Origin: Candidatus Sulfotelmatobacter sp. | GTDB lineage: Bacteria > Acidobacteriota > Terriglobia > Terriglobales > Acidobacteriaceae | Length of the DNA stretch: 57,585 nt | Direction: 5' to 3' | NCBI GenBank assembly: GCA_030041215.1 | Contig: JASHOH010000150.1 | Location: forward strand, 1 to 57,585 | In this document: positions 25,540 through 34,953 of the stretch, one piece after another | Numbering within the stretch: position 1 is the stretch's first letter | Layout of the letters: each line of letters opens with the position of its first letter | The notes under the pieces: model-generated | Told to the model about the DNA's origin: nothing | Database searches by the model: none | Seen by the model: the letters and a program-made list of their open reading frames with translations, nothing else | Position numbers and translations under genes: made by a program

Positions 25540-26595
25540 CTAATTTGCGCCCACGACCGCGGGACCGGTGCGGGGGTAGTATCCGCTCTTGGTGCGCACA
25601 ATGAGTTTGCCGTGGCGTTTGGCCTTGGCCTCCACGCGAATTGCACGAAAACCGCCGCTGGTTTTGGGGTTGGTCGGTTTGTACCCGATGATGTACTGAC
25701 TGCGGATGTCGTGAGCTACGTGGCGGCTGATTTCATCGACCTCATCAAGAGTCTTGGGGAAAAAGGCCATGCCGCCTGTACGCTCGGCGATGATTTCGAG
25801 CGCTCTTTTCGCGCGCTTGGGATGCTCTTCGTCTCCGAGAATTCCGATGGCGTAAACTGCCGGTCCGTTTTCCTCCTGCAACTGCCTGACGGTTTCTTCC
25901 AGGCTTTCGCGGCTGGCGTTGTCCTCGCCATCGGTAACGACGAACAGAACTTTGCGGTCGAGGCGGGCGTATTTCTTGAGGTGCTCGGCGGAGGCCACCA
26001 GGGCATCGCGTAAGGCAGTTCCGCCGCGGGCGTCGATCTTTTCGAGCGCTTCTTTCAACTTGAGCAGATCGTTGGTGAAATCCTGATCGAGGTAGTATTC
26101 GTCGTTGAAGTTGACGATGAAGACTTCATCCTGAGGATTGCTGGCTCGTACCAAGTTAAGGGCCGCCTGGTTTACTTTGGTGCGCTTTTCCCGCATGGAA
26201 CCGGAATTGTCGATAACGATTCCCATGGACACGGGGAAGTCTTCGTGATGAAAAGAAATGATGTTTTGCGGCTTACCATCTTCGAGCACAGTAAAGTCGT
26301 TGCGGGTGAGATCGGTAATGATGTGCTGCTTGTCGTCGACGACGGTAGCATGAAGCACCACTTCATCGACATCTTTGCGAATAACGTAGGTGCCGTTCTC
26401 TTTGGAAGGTTGCTGCGCTTCGCCAGAGGCCGCAGAAGATTGGGACTTCGCAGGAGATGATTGTGACCGGAGCGCTTCGGACCTGAGACGTGCAGGGAAA
26501 AAGGCGCAGAGCGCGCACAGCAGAAGAAAGATGAAAATAAACCTAGCGGTCGGTTTACTCCTCGGGCGCGTAGTAACCGGTCCTGGCATAGACAC
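25540..26595 (-). CDS. Secreted von Willebrand A domain protein
   Basis: 351 residues. After an N-terminal hydrophobic segment (FIFIFLLLCALCAFFPARL) comes the short beta domain LHATVVDDKQHIITDLTRND, then FTVLEDGKPQNI. A VWA domain follows with the metal-ion-dependent adhesion motif DNSGSMREK and later TDGEDN. It ends YYPRTGPAVVGAN. This architecture is abundant in Acidobacteriota, and its role (secreted or lipid-anchored binding protein) is unknown. The start overlaps the end of the next VWA gene by 41 bp, indicating a tandem, co-transcribed pair of paralogues. Confidence 0.85.
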   Translation of the reverse strand: MSMPGPVTTRPRSKPTARFIFIFLLLCALCAFFPARLRSEALRSQSSPAKSQSSAASGEAQQPSKENGTYVIRKDVDEVVLHATVVDDKQHIITDLTRNDFTVLEDGKPQNIISFHHEDFPVSMGIVIDNSGSMREKRTKVNQAALNLVRASNPQDEVFIVNFNDEYYLDQDFTNDLLKLKEALEKIDARGGTALRDALVASAEHLKKYARLDRKVLFVVTDGEDNASRESLEETVRQLQEENGPAVYAIGILGDEEHPKRAKRALEIIAERTGGMAFFPKTLDEVDEISRHVAHDIRSQYIIGYKPTNPKTSGGFRAIRVEAKAKRHGKLIVRTKSGYYPRTGPAVVGAN

Positions 26596-27688
26596 GGAGA
26601 GGGGGTAATCCTTTCGGCGGCAATAGCTTTACCTTAATCTTACGCCATTTGCCGTCGCGCACGACATTGTTGGGACGATAGCCAAGCACGTATTGATTGC
26701 GCAGTTCGACCCCGATCTTGGTGGCCACATCGCCGAGATCGTTGGGATTTTCGACGGTGAAAGCGCGTCCCCCGGTCAGTTCTGTGATTTCGGCCAGCAG
26801 TTGCGGCCCAAGGCGTTCTTCTTCGCTCTGGAAGTAGCGGTCGTAGATGCCGATGGCGTAGATCATCACGTCCGCCTCTTTCACCATCGACTTAATCTCA
26901 TTTTCGGTGTAGCGGCTGTGATTGTCGCCGCCATCCGAAATAATGAGCAGCGCTTTCTTGGGATACCTGGCCTGCCGCATCTTGCTGATGCCCATATAGA
27001 TCGCGTCGAGCAAGGCGGTGCGCTTCCTGGGCACGGCGAAGACCAGCTTGCTCTGAACGTCATCGACGGAACTGGTAAAGTCGCTGATCAGCTCGGGCTC
27101 GTCCGAGAATGTGATCATGAAGAATTCGTCGGCAGGGTTAGCGGTTTTGAAGAACTCGACGACAGCATCCTTGGCACGGTCCATCTTGCTGGCCATGCTG
27201 CCGCTGGAATCGAAGATCACGCCTAGAGAAACCGGTGCATCCTCGCTGGAGAAGGTCTTGATCTGCTCTTTTGTGCCGCCTTCGTACAGTTCGAAGTTCT
27301 CTTTTTCCAGGCCAGTCACGAGGCGATTCAGTGGATCCGTAATAGTGACGGGCACGAGCACGAGGTCAACATCAACCTTCAGAGGACGGATGCGTGTGTT
27401 TAGATTGGGAGTGCTGCTGGTTTCGGCGCTGACGACCTCGGTTTTGGCCTTTGCCACTTCCCTCGGCTGCACGTGAACATCATTGACATTCGTTTGAGCA
27501 TGAGCCGGAGGCTGGAGCACGAAGCATGTCAAGAGCAACGCCGACACCAGAAAATTGAACCATGAATTGTGCAGATTGGCGCTGTATGCTTTTGCCGAGC
27601 AGGAATTTCGACTTAGAACTCTGGGACGGGAGCACCGGCGCCCATGCAGGCGGGCCATACTAGCCTCATTTGGCCGCGATGTTATCAC
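26555..27688 (-). CDS. Secreted von Willebrand A domain protein, tandem paralogue
   Basis: Up to 377 residues. The annotated start adds a basic N-terminus before a signal-like helix (FLVSALLLTCFVLQPPAHAQ), so the true start may be some 40 codons downstream. The body has LVPVTITDPLNRLVTGLEKE, NFELYEGGTKEQIKTFS, MIDAS motif DSSGSMASK and SDGGDNHSRYTENEIKSM, ending YARTGYYAPEE. It has the same layout as its downstream neighbour and as the protein at 45880-46824, so three paralogues occur in the window. Confidence 0.85.
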   Translation of the reverse strand: MITSRPNEASMARLHGRRCSRPRVLSRNSCSAKAYSANLHNSWFNFLVSALLLTCFVLQPPAHAQTNVNDVHVQPREVAKAKTEVVSAETSSTPNLNTRIRPLKVDVDLVLVPVTITDPLNRLVTGLEKENFELYEGGTKEQIKTFSSEDAPVSLGVIFDSSGSMASKMDRAKDAVVEFFKTANPADEFFMITFSDEPELISDFTSSVDDVQSKLVFAVPRKRTALLDAIYMGISKMRQARYPKKALLIISDGGDNHSRYTENEIKSMVKEADVMIYAIGIYDRYFQSEEERLGPQLLAEITELTGGRAFTVENPNDLGDVATKIGVELRNQYVLGYRPNNVVRDGKWRKIKVKLLPPKGLPPLRVYARTGYYAPEE

Positions 27689-27934
27689 AGCTAGCCTCAG
27701 TCGGCGCGGTTTTTTTCGTCAGAATCATTTGACAAAATGGCGTATGCAGCAGATTTGGAACTGCAATTTCCGACTGCGGCAGGTTTATTAGAATCAATGC
27801 GCACTGAGATGAACGAACACGGAAGGGACCTTTCCAGATTTGGCGGGCGACGAGCCTTAATGCCTGTTCTCACAAGCTGATCCGGACGGCCCCGCAGAGA
27901 GAGCTGCCACTCCTTGTTACAATCAGAGGTTTCC

Positions 27935-29251
27935 ATGGCGGACATACATCCATTCCGCGCGTTTCGTTACGATCCCGGGCGGGTTGCTCTTGAGCAGGTC
28001 GTTACCCAGCCCTACGATAAGATTACACCCGAAATGCGGGAGCGTTACTATCGCGCCAGCCCGTATAACCTCACACGGATCATCCTTGGCCGCAAGGAAG
28101 AGAATGACAATCCAGCGAACAATGTATATTCGCGCGCAGCGAACTACTTCCGCAACTGGAAAGAACAACAGGTACTTCACCAAGACGAGGAACCCTCGAT
28201 TTATGCCTATTCGCAGCGGTTTCGCGCATCGGGCGCGACGGCTTCAGCACGGGAGTTAGAGCGGCGCGGTTTCATCGCGCTGGGCAGGATTGAAGATTAC
28301 TCGGCAGGAATTGTTTTCCGCCACGAGCAAACTCTCGCGAAGCCGAAAGCTGACCGGCTGGAACTGTTGCGCGCCACTCGCGCCCATTTTGGGCAGATTT
28401 TCATGCTATATGAAGGTATCGGTAACGTTGAATCGCTGCTTCAGACCGACCGCGAGCCGGAAATTTCCGTCACTGACGAGTACGGGGTGGAACATCGCGT
28501 GTGGCGTGTTTTTGACCCGGGAAAGATCGGCTCCCTACAGCGTGCACTGAAAGACAAAAGGCTCATTATTGCCGATGGCCATCATCGCTATGAGACTGCG
28601 TTGAATTATCGTAATGAGCGGCGCGCGGCGGAGGGTGATAGACAAAATTCAATGGGCAAAGCGCCGTATGAGTTCGTCATGATGACGTTCATCGATATGA
28701 ACAGCCCGGGTTTGTTAATTTTGCCCACCCACCGCGTCGTGCATAGCCTGAGTTCCTTTTCTGAGGAGGATTTTCGCAAGGCTGCCCGCAGCTATTTTGA
28801 TGTGGATGAGATCGATAGGCCGGTCGATGGCGCGCACGCCAGCACGATTTTGCGGGAGGGCGGACGGGCGGGAACGGCTTTGCTGGCAGTCACAGCCAGC
28901 CGCAGTTTTCTGCTGCATCATCCCAATCCGAACGCCGGGAAGATTTTTGAAGGATTGTCATTGCGGCAGCAGGACCTCGACGTAGTGCAACTGCACAAAT
29001 GTTTGCTCGAGAACGTGTTAGGCCTGTCGGAAGAATCGATCCGCAACCAGCAAAATCTTTCATATTTGCGCGATGCTGATGAGGCGCTGGCGCAAGTGCG
29101 AAACGGGGGCGCGGATATTGCTTTTCTCATAAATCCATGCCGGATTTCGCAGGTGCGCGATGTTGCTTTTGCGGGAGAAGTGATGCCCCAGAAATCGACG
29201 GATTTTTATCCCAAGCTGCTGAGCGGGTTGACGATTTATGCGGTGGAGTGA
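27935..29251 (+). CDS. DUF1015 family protein
   Basis: 438 residues from the ATG at 27935 (MADIHPFRAFRYDPGRVALE); seven upstream codons in frame are unlikely to be used. The family signatures are present: VVTQPYDKITPEM, YSQRFRASG, the strongly conserved IADGHHRYETALNYR and QNLSYLRDADEALAQV. DUF1015 proteins are cytoplasmic, widespread and have no settled function; some occur near serine or phosphoserine metabolism genes. The stop overlaps the start of the amidase gene by 14 bp. Confidence 0.92.
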   Translation: MADIHPFRAFRYDPGRVALEQVVTQPYDKITPEMRERYYRASPYNLTRIILGRKEENDNPANNVYSRAANYFRNWKEQQVLHQDEEPSIYAYSQRFRASGATASARELERRGFIALGRIEDYSAGIVFRHEQTLAKPKADRLELLRATRAHFGQIFMLYEGIGNVESLLQTDREPEISVTDEYGVEHRVWRVFDPGKIGSLQRALKDKRLIIADGHHRYETALNYRNERRAAEGDRQNSMGKAPYEFVMMTFIDMNSPGLLILPTHRVVHSLSSFSEEDFRKAARSYFDVDEIDRPVDGAHASTILREGGRAGTALLAVTASRSFLLHHPNPNAGKIFEGLSLRQQDLDVVQLHKCLLENVLGLSEESIRNQQNLSYLRDADEALAQVRNGGADIAFLINPCRISQVRDVAFAGEVMPQKSTDFYPKLLSGLTIYAVE

Positions 29252-30731
29252 GAAGCGAATCGGCGCGCAATTTATTGCCTTAGCCATCCTCTCGACCATA
29301 GCCACGCTGGTCATGCTGGCGGCGCCGCAAGAAAAACATCTCTCCGTTTACTCCACGGCGGCGAACTATTCGCTTCCCATCGTGCAGCGGCAGGGGCGCG
29401 ATTATGTTGGTTTGCTGGAGCTACTGGAACCCTTGGGCACGGTCAGCGCGAAAGCTGACGGCCGGCGCTGGCGGTTGCATTACAACAACATTCTGGGGGA
29501 ATTTGTTCAAGGCCAGAGCCATGCCCGCATCCAGGGACGTGACGCCGATCTCTTTGGACAATTTGTGATGGAAGACGGCCGCGGTCTGGTTCCGCTGGTT
29601 TCTTTGACATCGCTTCTGCCGCGCTTTCTAGGCGGGCCGGCAACACTGCATGCGGAGGCGCAACGGCTCTTTATCGGCAGTGTGGCCACGCATTTTACAG
29701 CTTCGGTTTCACCGGATGATCCGTCGCGGCTCGTGCTTCACTTTTCCGCGCCGGTGAATCCCTCGGTAGCGAGCGAGCATGGCAAATTGCGCATGACGTT
29801 CAGCCGCGAACCGGTGATGGCGCCGGCATCTCCGCGACTGACCTTCGACAGCAAGACGATTCCCGAGGCCGATTATTCGGAAAGCAATGGCGCGGCTGAA
29901 ATCGCGGTGTCGACCACCATCCCACTGATGGCGAGCTTCAGCCCTGATGGAAGAACGATCACGCTGGAACCATCAAAAAATCAGGCCGCAACAGCGGCGG
30001 CAAATCCGCCGGCGAATGCCGCTCTACAGAACAGGCCAGCTGCAACTACGGGGCTGGCAACACCAGGGCCGGCGACAGCAGGAGCTCCGACACCAGGACC
30101 CACTGTTTCCCGGCGCTATTTTGCCATTGTGGATGCAAGCCATGGCGGCGATGATCGCGGCGAAGCTCTGAGTTCCACGCTCGCCGAAAAAGATGTGACG
30201 ATCGCGTTTGCGCGGTGGTTGCGGCAGGAACTGCAAAACCGCGGAATTACTACGCTGGTCCTGCGCGATTCCGACGCCAATCTGTCACTGGATGATCGCG
30301 CTTATCTGGCTAACAACATGAATGTCGCGGTGTACGTTGCGATTCACGCCGCTTCAAACGGACACGGCGTGCGGCTGTACACGGCGCTTCTCCCCTATGC
30401 CGACGAGGAAGATCGCGGACCTTTTCTATCGTGGACCAGGGCGCAACAGTCGTCGCTATCAATGAGCCAGGCGGTCGCCGCCAGCGTAGCCGCAGAATTG
30501 AAGAAGCAGCAAGTGCCAGTGCGGACATTGCTGGCGCCTTTGCGGCCATTAAATAATGTGATGATGGCGGCATTGGCGGTGGAAGTTGCGCCGCCGGCAT
30601 CAGATGTGGCGCGACTTACCTCGCCTGAATATCAGCAGCTCATCACGACTGCCGTAGCAAATGGGATCGCGAATGTGCGCGAGCAACTGGGAGAATCCTC
30701 GCGAGCTGCCATGCCGTCTCGGGTGGAATAG
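29238..30731 (+). CDS. N-acetylmuramoyl-L-alanine amidase (Amidase_3)
   Basis: 497 residues with an N-terminal signal or anchor helix (FIALAILSTIATLVMLAAP). Residues about 40-240 form a beta-rich N-terminal region, then an Ala/Pro/Gly-rich linker (about 250-285). The zinc-amidase domain begins YFAIVDASHGGDDRGEAL (first zinc histidine and glutamate) and continues with YVAIHAASNGHGVRLY (second histidine) and MMAALAVEVAPPASD (catalytic glutamate region). The usual DPGHGG is replaced by DASHGG, a mild variation. It should cleave the peptide from muramic acid in the periplasm during cell separation. Confidence 0.85.
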   Translation: MRWSEKRIGAQFIALAILSTIATLVMLAAPQEKHLSVYSTAANYSLPIVQRQGRDYVGLLELLEPLGTVSAKADGRRWRLHYNNILGEFVQGQSHARIQGRDADLFGQFVMEDGRGLVPLVSLTSLLPRFLGGPATLHAEAQRLFIGSVATHFTASVSPDDPSRLVLHFSAPVNPSVASEHGKLRMTFSREPVMAPASPRLTFDSKTIPEADYSESNGAAEIAVSTTIPLMASFSPDGRTITLEPSKNQAATAAANPPANAALQNRPAATTGLATPGPATAGAPTPGPTVSRRYFAIVDASHGGDDRGEALSSTLAEKDVTIAFARWLRQELQNRGITTLVLRDSDANLSLDDRAYLANNMNVAVYVAIHAASNGHGVRLYTALLPYADEEDRGPFLSWTRAQQSSLSMSQAVAASVAAELKKQQVPVRTLLAPLRPLNNVMMAALAVEVAPPASDVARLTSPEYQQLITTAVANGIANVREQLGESSRAAMPSRVE

Positions 30732-31151
30732 GAGTTCCTGGTGCCGGGAGGGGGAATCGATTCCCGCGTTTCCAAGGGCTGCACGAAAATGTCACCAATC
30801 CGGGCAAAGTGCAACATTGATGCGGGGTTGCGCCCTAGCTCCCCTCGTCAAACCAAATGCCGCTTCGGACGATTCCCGGTGATCTGGGGCGATTTCGGCA
30901 GACGTTGTACTAGGAAATCCTAGAGCAAGAAAAAGGTGGAGGATAAGTCAACTCAGCTACATTTCACGGCGGAGCAGCTGTCAATGCTGAAGCGCATCCG
31001 CAAAGTGGTATCAGCGAAAGCGATGTCGACGGCGGCTTAGGCGCGAAAGCAGCCAGAACATCATAAGCTCTGGAAAGAGCCTTCTGAACCACCGAGAGCG
31101 TCCCCTGAACACTTGTGCGTGCGTATCCCTCTGCCTGCCTTCCAACGACGC
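30732..31151. other. Intergenic stretch with no supported gene
   Basis: About 420 bp between the amidase gene and the arsR promoter. The only frame of interest starts at a GTG near 30934 (34 codons, LHFTAEQLSMLKRIRKVVSA) but lacks a good start context. I see no tRNA, palindrome or repeat here. It may be the edge of the imported arsenic segment. Confidence 0.4.
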
Positions 31152-31189
31152 TTGACACCCCTCCATATTTCTGCAATCATCGAAATATG
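31152..31189 (+). promoter_or_regulatory. arsR promoter and palindromic operator
   Basis: TTGACA (31152-31157), 17 bp, then AATCAT (31175-31180) form a sigma-70-like promoter. CATATTTC (31164-31171) and its exact complement GAAATATG (31182-31189), 10 bp apart, overlap the -10 and the arsR ATG at 31187. The expected start of transcription falls at or next to the ATG, so the arsR message would be leaderless. Confidence 0.65.
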
Positions 31190-31540
31190 CCAAACGCTCA
31201 ATCCAGAAAAGTCACAGAGCAAGTTGCCAAGTTTGCTGATATGTTCTCCGCGATGGGGACCGAGGCGCGTCTGCGGATCATGCAACTGTTGCTCTCAGCC
31301 CACCCAGACGGGCTGGTCGTCAGCGAAATCCAAGAAGAGTTGGACATCCCGAATTCGACTCTTTCGCACCACCTTGACAAGCTCAGGAATGAAGGACTCG
31401 TTCAGGTGCGCCGGGAAAGCACCTTCTTGCGGTACACCGCCGATACTGATGCACTTCAGCAGTTGCTTAAGTTCCTCTACGCTGAGTGCTGCACGCGCAA
31501 CAAGGCGCTGAGGCCAGAACAAATCACCTGTTGCAGGTAG
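31187..31540 (+). CDS. arsR: Arsenic-responsive ArsR-family repressor
   Basis: 117 residues from the ATG at 31187 (MPNAQSRKVTEQVAKFADMF). The winged helix is clear: FSAMGTEARLRIMQLL, DIPNSTLSHHLDKLRNEGLV and RRESTFLRY. It lacks the ELCVCDL cysteine pair of R773-type ArsR but has C101-C102 (YAECCTRN) and C115-C116 at the very end. A C-terminal As(III) site is known for Acidithiobacillus ArsR, so this is the likely sensor site. It heads the operon with arsM, arsC and the aquaporin and should bind the palindrome over its own start. Confidence 0.92.
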   Translation: MPNAQSRKVTEQVAKFADMFSAMGTEARLRIMQLLLSAHPDGLVVSEIQEELDIPNSTLSHHLDKLRNEGLVQVRRESTFLRYTADTDALQQLLKFLYAECCTRNKALRPEQITCCR

Positions 31541-31549
31541 GAGATTGCG

Positions 31550-32398
31550 ATGAGTAGCACCGACGTTAAGACGGTCGTGAAACAGAAATATGGAGAAGCT
31601 GCTTTACGAGTGAAAACTGGTGGTAGTTCCTGCTGCGGTTCGGCCACAAGCACTGGGTGCGGCGACCCGATCACTTCTAACCTCTATGACAGCGCACAGG
31701 CCGGACAGATTCCAGAGGAAGCTCTGTTGGCCTCATTGGGCTGCGGAAATCCAACTGCTTTGGCAGAGCTAAATGCTGGTGAGGTTGTTCTCGATCTCGG
31801 CTCTGGTGGTGGTATTGACGTGTTGCTATCTGCGCACCGAGTCGGACCGACCGGGAAAGCATACGGTTTGGACATGACTGACGAGATGCTGGCCCTCGCA
31901 GGTGAGAACAAACGCAAGTCTGGCGCAGAGAACGTCGAATTCCTGAAGGGTGAAATCGAGAATATTCCGCTGCCCGACAATTCAGTCGATGTCATCATCT
32001 CCAACTGCGTCATTAACCTTTCCGCCGATAAGGATCGGGTGCTACGGGAAGCCTTCCGAGTTTTGAAGCCGGGAGGACGCCTCGCGGTATCCGATGTTGT
32101 GACTCGTGGCGAGATTACGGCTGAAATCCGCGAGAGTGTGCTTTTATGGGTCGGCTGCATTGCCGGAGCACTGGACGAGAATGACTACCGCAGTAAGTTG
32201 GAGTCTGCTGGGTTCGAGAACATCGAGATTGAACCCACGAGAATCTATCACGTGGAAGATGCCCGCGAGTTTCTATCGGGACAGAACATCGACGTGGATA
32301 CTCTTGCCCCGCAGGTGGACGGCAAGTTCTTGAGCGCGTTCGCCAGAGCTGTGAAGCCCAAAGCGAAAGCGTGCTGTGCTCCTACCTGTTGCAATTGA
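31550..32398 (+). CDS. arsM: Arsenite S-adenosylmethionine methyltransferase
   Basis: 282 residues. ArsM methylates As(III) to mono-, di- and trimethyl species, some volatile. The SAM motif is [15 protein letters not shown]. Three conserved arsenic-binding cysteines are C65 ([10 protein letters not shown]), C153 (ISNCVINLS) and C203 ([11 protein letters not shown]). An extra CC at 28-29, another at the C-terminus (CCAPTCCN) and C37 may help collect metalloid. It starts 9 bp after arsR with a GTAGGAGATTGCG ribosome site. The length and all signature residues are normal. Confidence 0.95.
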   Translation: MSSTDVKTVVKQKYGEAALRVKTGGSSCCGSATSTGCGDPITSNLYDSAQAGQIPEEALLASLGCGNPTALAELNAGEVVLDLGSGGGIDVLLSAHRVGPTGKAYGLDMTDEMLALAGENKRKSGAENVEFLKGEIENIPLPDNSVDVIISNCVINLSADKDRVLREAFRVLKPGGRLAVSDVVTRGEITAEIRESVLLWVGCIAGALDENDYRSKLESAGFENIEIEPTRIYHVEDAREFLSGQNIDVDTLAPQVDGKFLSAFARAVKPKAKACCAPTCCN

Positions 32399-32406
32399 GT
32401 CTGACC

Positions 32407-32898
32407 ATGAAACCACATTTCAACGTGCTGTTTCTGTGTACAGGCAACTCGGCGCGGTCGATCATGGCTGAGGGGATCATGAACTTCAAGGGGCGACCCC
32501 AGTTCACGGCTTACAGTGCTGGAAGCCATCCGGCAGGAAAGGTCCGACCAGAAGCATTGCGACAGCTTGAGGTCGCACACATTCCGACAGATGGGTTTCG
32601 CAGCAAAAGTTGGGACGAATTCTCTAAACCTGACGCCCCGAAGTTGGACTTTGTTTTCACGGTTTGTGACAACGCAGCAAACGAAGTTTGCCCAGTCTGG
32701 CCCGGACAGCCGATTACGGCGCACTGGGGCGTCCCTGATCCGGCAGCGGTCAACGGCACACCCGAGGAGATACAGAAGGCATTCCGTGACGCTTTCTTTT
32801 TGTTGGATCGCCGAATCAGTCTTTTCCTTTGTCTTCCCCATGCGTCGATAGACCGACTTGCCCTGAAGAAGGAACTCGACAAAATCGGTCGCCAATGA
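32407..32898 (+). CDS. arsC: Thioredoxin-coupled arsenate reductase
   Basis: 163 residues from the ATG at 32407 ([20 protein letters not shown]). The low-molecular-weight phosphatase-type P-loop C11-TGNSA-R17 holds the catalytic cysteine; C87 and C95 ([16 protein letters not shown]) form the disulfide relay reduced by thioredoxin. It converts arsenate to arsenite, the substrate for ArsM and the cargo for the downstream channel. It starts 8 bp after arsM and overlaps the aquaporin start by 4 bp (ATGA). Confidence 0.94.
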   Translation: MKPHFNVLFLCTGNSARSIMAEGIMNFKGRPQFTAYSAGSHPAGKVRPEALRQLEVAHIPTDGFRSKSWDEFSKPDAPKLDFVFTVCDNAANEVCPVWPGQPITAHWGVPDPAAVNGTPEEIQKAFRDAFFLLDRRISLFLCLPHASIDRLALKKELDKIGRQ

Positions 32899-33626
32899 AA
32901 TTCAGCCTGAAAGCTCGCGTGGCAGCGGAGTTGGTGGGTACAGCTTTCCTTCTTGCTGCGGTCGTCGGGTCGGGGATCATGGGTGATCGGTTATCTGGCG
33001 GAAATGTCGCCATTGCGCTGCTCGCAAATACGATTGCGACGGGTGCTGCACTGGTCGCACTGATCCTTACGTTCGGGTCGATTTCCGGAGCCCATTTCAA
33101 TCCCGCTGTGACTCTCGCAGACGCATCGCAACGCGGAATCCCTTGGCGTGAAGCTCCTGTCTATATAGCCGCTCAAATTCTTGGAGCCTATGTGGGAGTC
33201 GGCTGTGCACACCTAATGTTCGGTTTGCCCCTCTACTCGGCGTCACGCCATCCCCGCAGCGGCATCTCGCAGGATTTCAGCGAATTCGTCGCAACCTTCG
33301 GCCTGCTTTCAGTGATCTGGGGTTGTTCGCGGCTGCGGTCGTCGGTAGTGCCCTTTGCGGTAGGCGCGTATATTACAGCCGCGTACTGGTTCACGGCGTC
33401 AACATCGTTCGCGAATCCTGCTGTGTCGTTGGCGAGGGCGGCGACAGACACTTTTAGTGGGATTCGCCCAATAGATGTTCCCGGCTTCATTGCAGCGCAA
33501 TTGTTCGGCGCAGCGGTCGCTACGGCGCTTTTCCGATGGCTGGTGCCAGCACTGCCAGTCGTTGCACCGGATGTTCTTGTGCCGCACGCCGCGATGAAAA
33601 CGACTACCGGTGATCCGCGTCCGTAA
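32895..33626 (+). CDS. Aquaglyceroporin, probable arsenite channel
   Basis: 243 residues from the ATG at 32895; a longer frame from 32829 only adds residues shadowing arsC. It is an MIP-family channel with six helices and two NPA boxes: [12 protein letters not shown] and [14 protein letters not shown]. Aquaporins placed inside ars operons (such as AqpS of Sinorhizobium) let arsenite leave down its gradient. No ArsB or Acr3 pump gene is present here, so detoxification would rely on methylation plus passive exit. The frame is intact to its stop. Confidence 0.92.
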   Translation: MKFSLKARVAAELVGTAFLLAAVVGSGIMGDRLSGGNVAIALLANTIATGAALVALILTFGSISGAHFNPAVTLADASQRGIPWREAPVYIAAQILGAYVGVGCAHLMFGLPLYSASRHPRSGISQDFSEFVATFGLLSVIWGCSRLRSSVVPFAVGAYITAAYWFTASTSFANPAVSLARAATDTFSGIRPIDVPGFIAAQLFGAAVATALFRWLVPALPVVAPDVLVPHAAMKTTTGDPRP

Positions 33627-33840
33627 CTTTTCCTGAGTCTCCAGTCTGGTGCTCATCAATCTGGAAACGCAAGAACTCGTGGACTGCCTTTAGCGGCCTT
33701 TGGGTTGGAGGTATCAATCACGATCTTGCCGCCTGTGTCAGTCTCTTGGTAGAGGTAGCGAATTTCGCCGTGCAGCTTCTTCATCGTGAGCACGCGGGGA
33801 GGCGTCGTGGCGCTCGCAATGCCGAAGCTAATCGGCGCTC
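33604..33840 (-). pseudogene. Frameshifted remnant of a small conserved protein
   Basis: On the minus strand one frame reads PPRVLTMKKLHGEIRYLYQE and TDTGGKIVIDTSNPKA; after a shift near 33690 the next frame continues AVHEFLRFQIDEHQTGD and ends [10 protein letters not shown]. The EFLRFQI-EH-TGD ending is characteristic of short proteins often labelled aspartate carbamoyltransferase in databases (recalled). The single frame break and missing N-terminus indicate a decayed gene. Its tail overlaps the aquaporin end. Confidence 0.5.
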
Positions 33841-33941
33841 ACCCCAGCTAAACGTAACAATTCACCAGACTGCACGATCCTCACCTTCGCGTTTGAGCAT
33901 AAACCCCGGAATCGGTTCCAGAGTCGAGCCAGTTTTTTCGA

Positions 33942-34240
33942 CTACGACCTCGCAAAACGGACAAGCATATTCAGGGCTAGTCCTAAGACAGCAGCAATGA
34001 AAATTCGTCGTAGCCAGATGGGACTGATTTTCGTTGTCGCGTGACTGCCGATTAAGGCACCGATGAACATCGTGATTCCCAGAACCGCGCCGAGGCTGAA
34101 ATCCACGGCACCGCGCCATGCAAAGATCAGTACAGCCACGATTGAAGAGAACACGTTGATAACCTTTGTCGTCGCTACAGACTGCAAGAGCGTCATGCCG
34201 AAAAACAGGGTGAGGGTTGGGGTTAGGATTGTGAGAATTC
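33942..34240 (-). pseudogene. C-terminal fragment of a TauE/SafE-type membrane permease
   Basis: About 95 residues: TLTLFFGMTLLQSVATTKVI, then NVFSSIVAVLIFAWRGAVDF, SLGAVLGITMFIGALIGSHA and TTKISPIWLRRIFIAAVLGL. This matches the C-terminal half of TauE/SafE permeases (sulfite/organosulfonate exporters). The N-terminal half is absent and no start is convincing. It lies between the ars operon and the tRNA. Confidence 0.6.
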
Positions 34241-34620
34241 TGGATCGCTGCGGCTCATGCGAACGGCATTTACGGCAAGGAAGCGTTGATCGCGAGCTAT
34301 GGTCTGTACAACTGGTTCACTGGCATGTGCCTGTCGAATTGCACCAGCGGGGTTGTAGCGTTCTTGGTCTGTCCGCTCCAAGTATGGAATGTAGACGACG
34401 GGTGCGTTCGGAACAGGGAGATATCTCGGATCACTAGACCCGCAAACGAAACGGAACGAGGCGATAGCCAAACAGGAATTGCACAGTCATCCGCTGGGGG
34501 TCCAGATGAACCCGGCTCTGGACGGTGAGGGTTGGTGCTATTTTGCTGAGGGGACTTGGAATTTGATTGGAAACGCGCCAGTTGGACCGTAGCTGGTACA
34601 ACCTGAGGATGGGCGGTTTG
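34241..34620. other. Non-coding stretch between remnants and the tRNA
   Basis: About 380 bp with short frames on both strands but no recognisable product or ribosome site. It is probably decayed coding sequence between the TauE/SafE fragment and the initiator tRNA gene. Confidence 0.4.
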
Positions 34621-34623
34621 GGT

Positions 34624-34700
<77 letters not shown>

Positions 34701-34953
34701 TTTTCATGATAAATAATAGCGTTCAAAATGGTCAAACCGCATTGGGTGCTGCCTGAAATCTGCGGGTCGCCCAAAATCACGCGGCGCTCCCCGCACCGGC
34801 CAGCCTCCCTGCGGCGGGAGCGTCACCAGGCCAGCCACCTGTTAGCTTGCAATCCTTTTTCGCATCCATGTTTTGATTCCTCGCATCGAAGTTGAGTGAC
34901 TCGGCGAGCAACCGAAAAATCCGCAATCTAAGCGGGACAAGGAGAACGTAGCT

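Noticed and set aside
30934..31038. GTG-started 34-codon frame before arsR
   Set aside because: No ribosome site at a suitable distance and no family resemblance; only mentioned as part of the gap.
34223..34528. Overlapping frames on both strands next to the tRNA
   Set aside because: Neither product resembles a protein family and neither has a start context.
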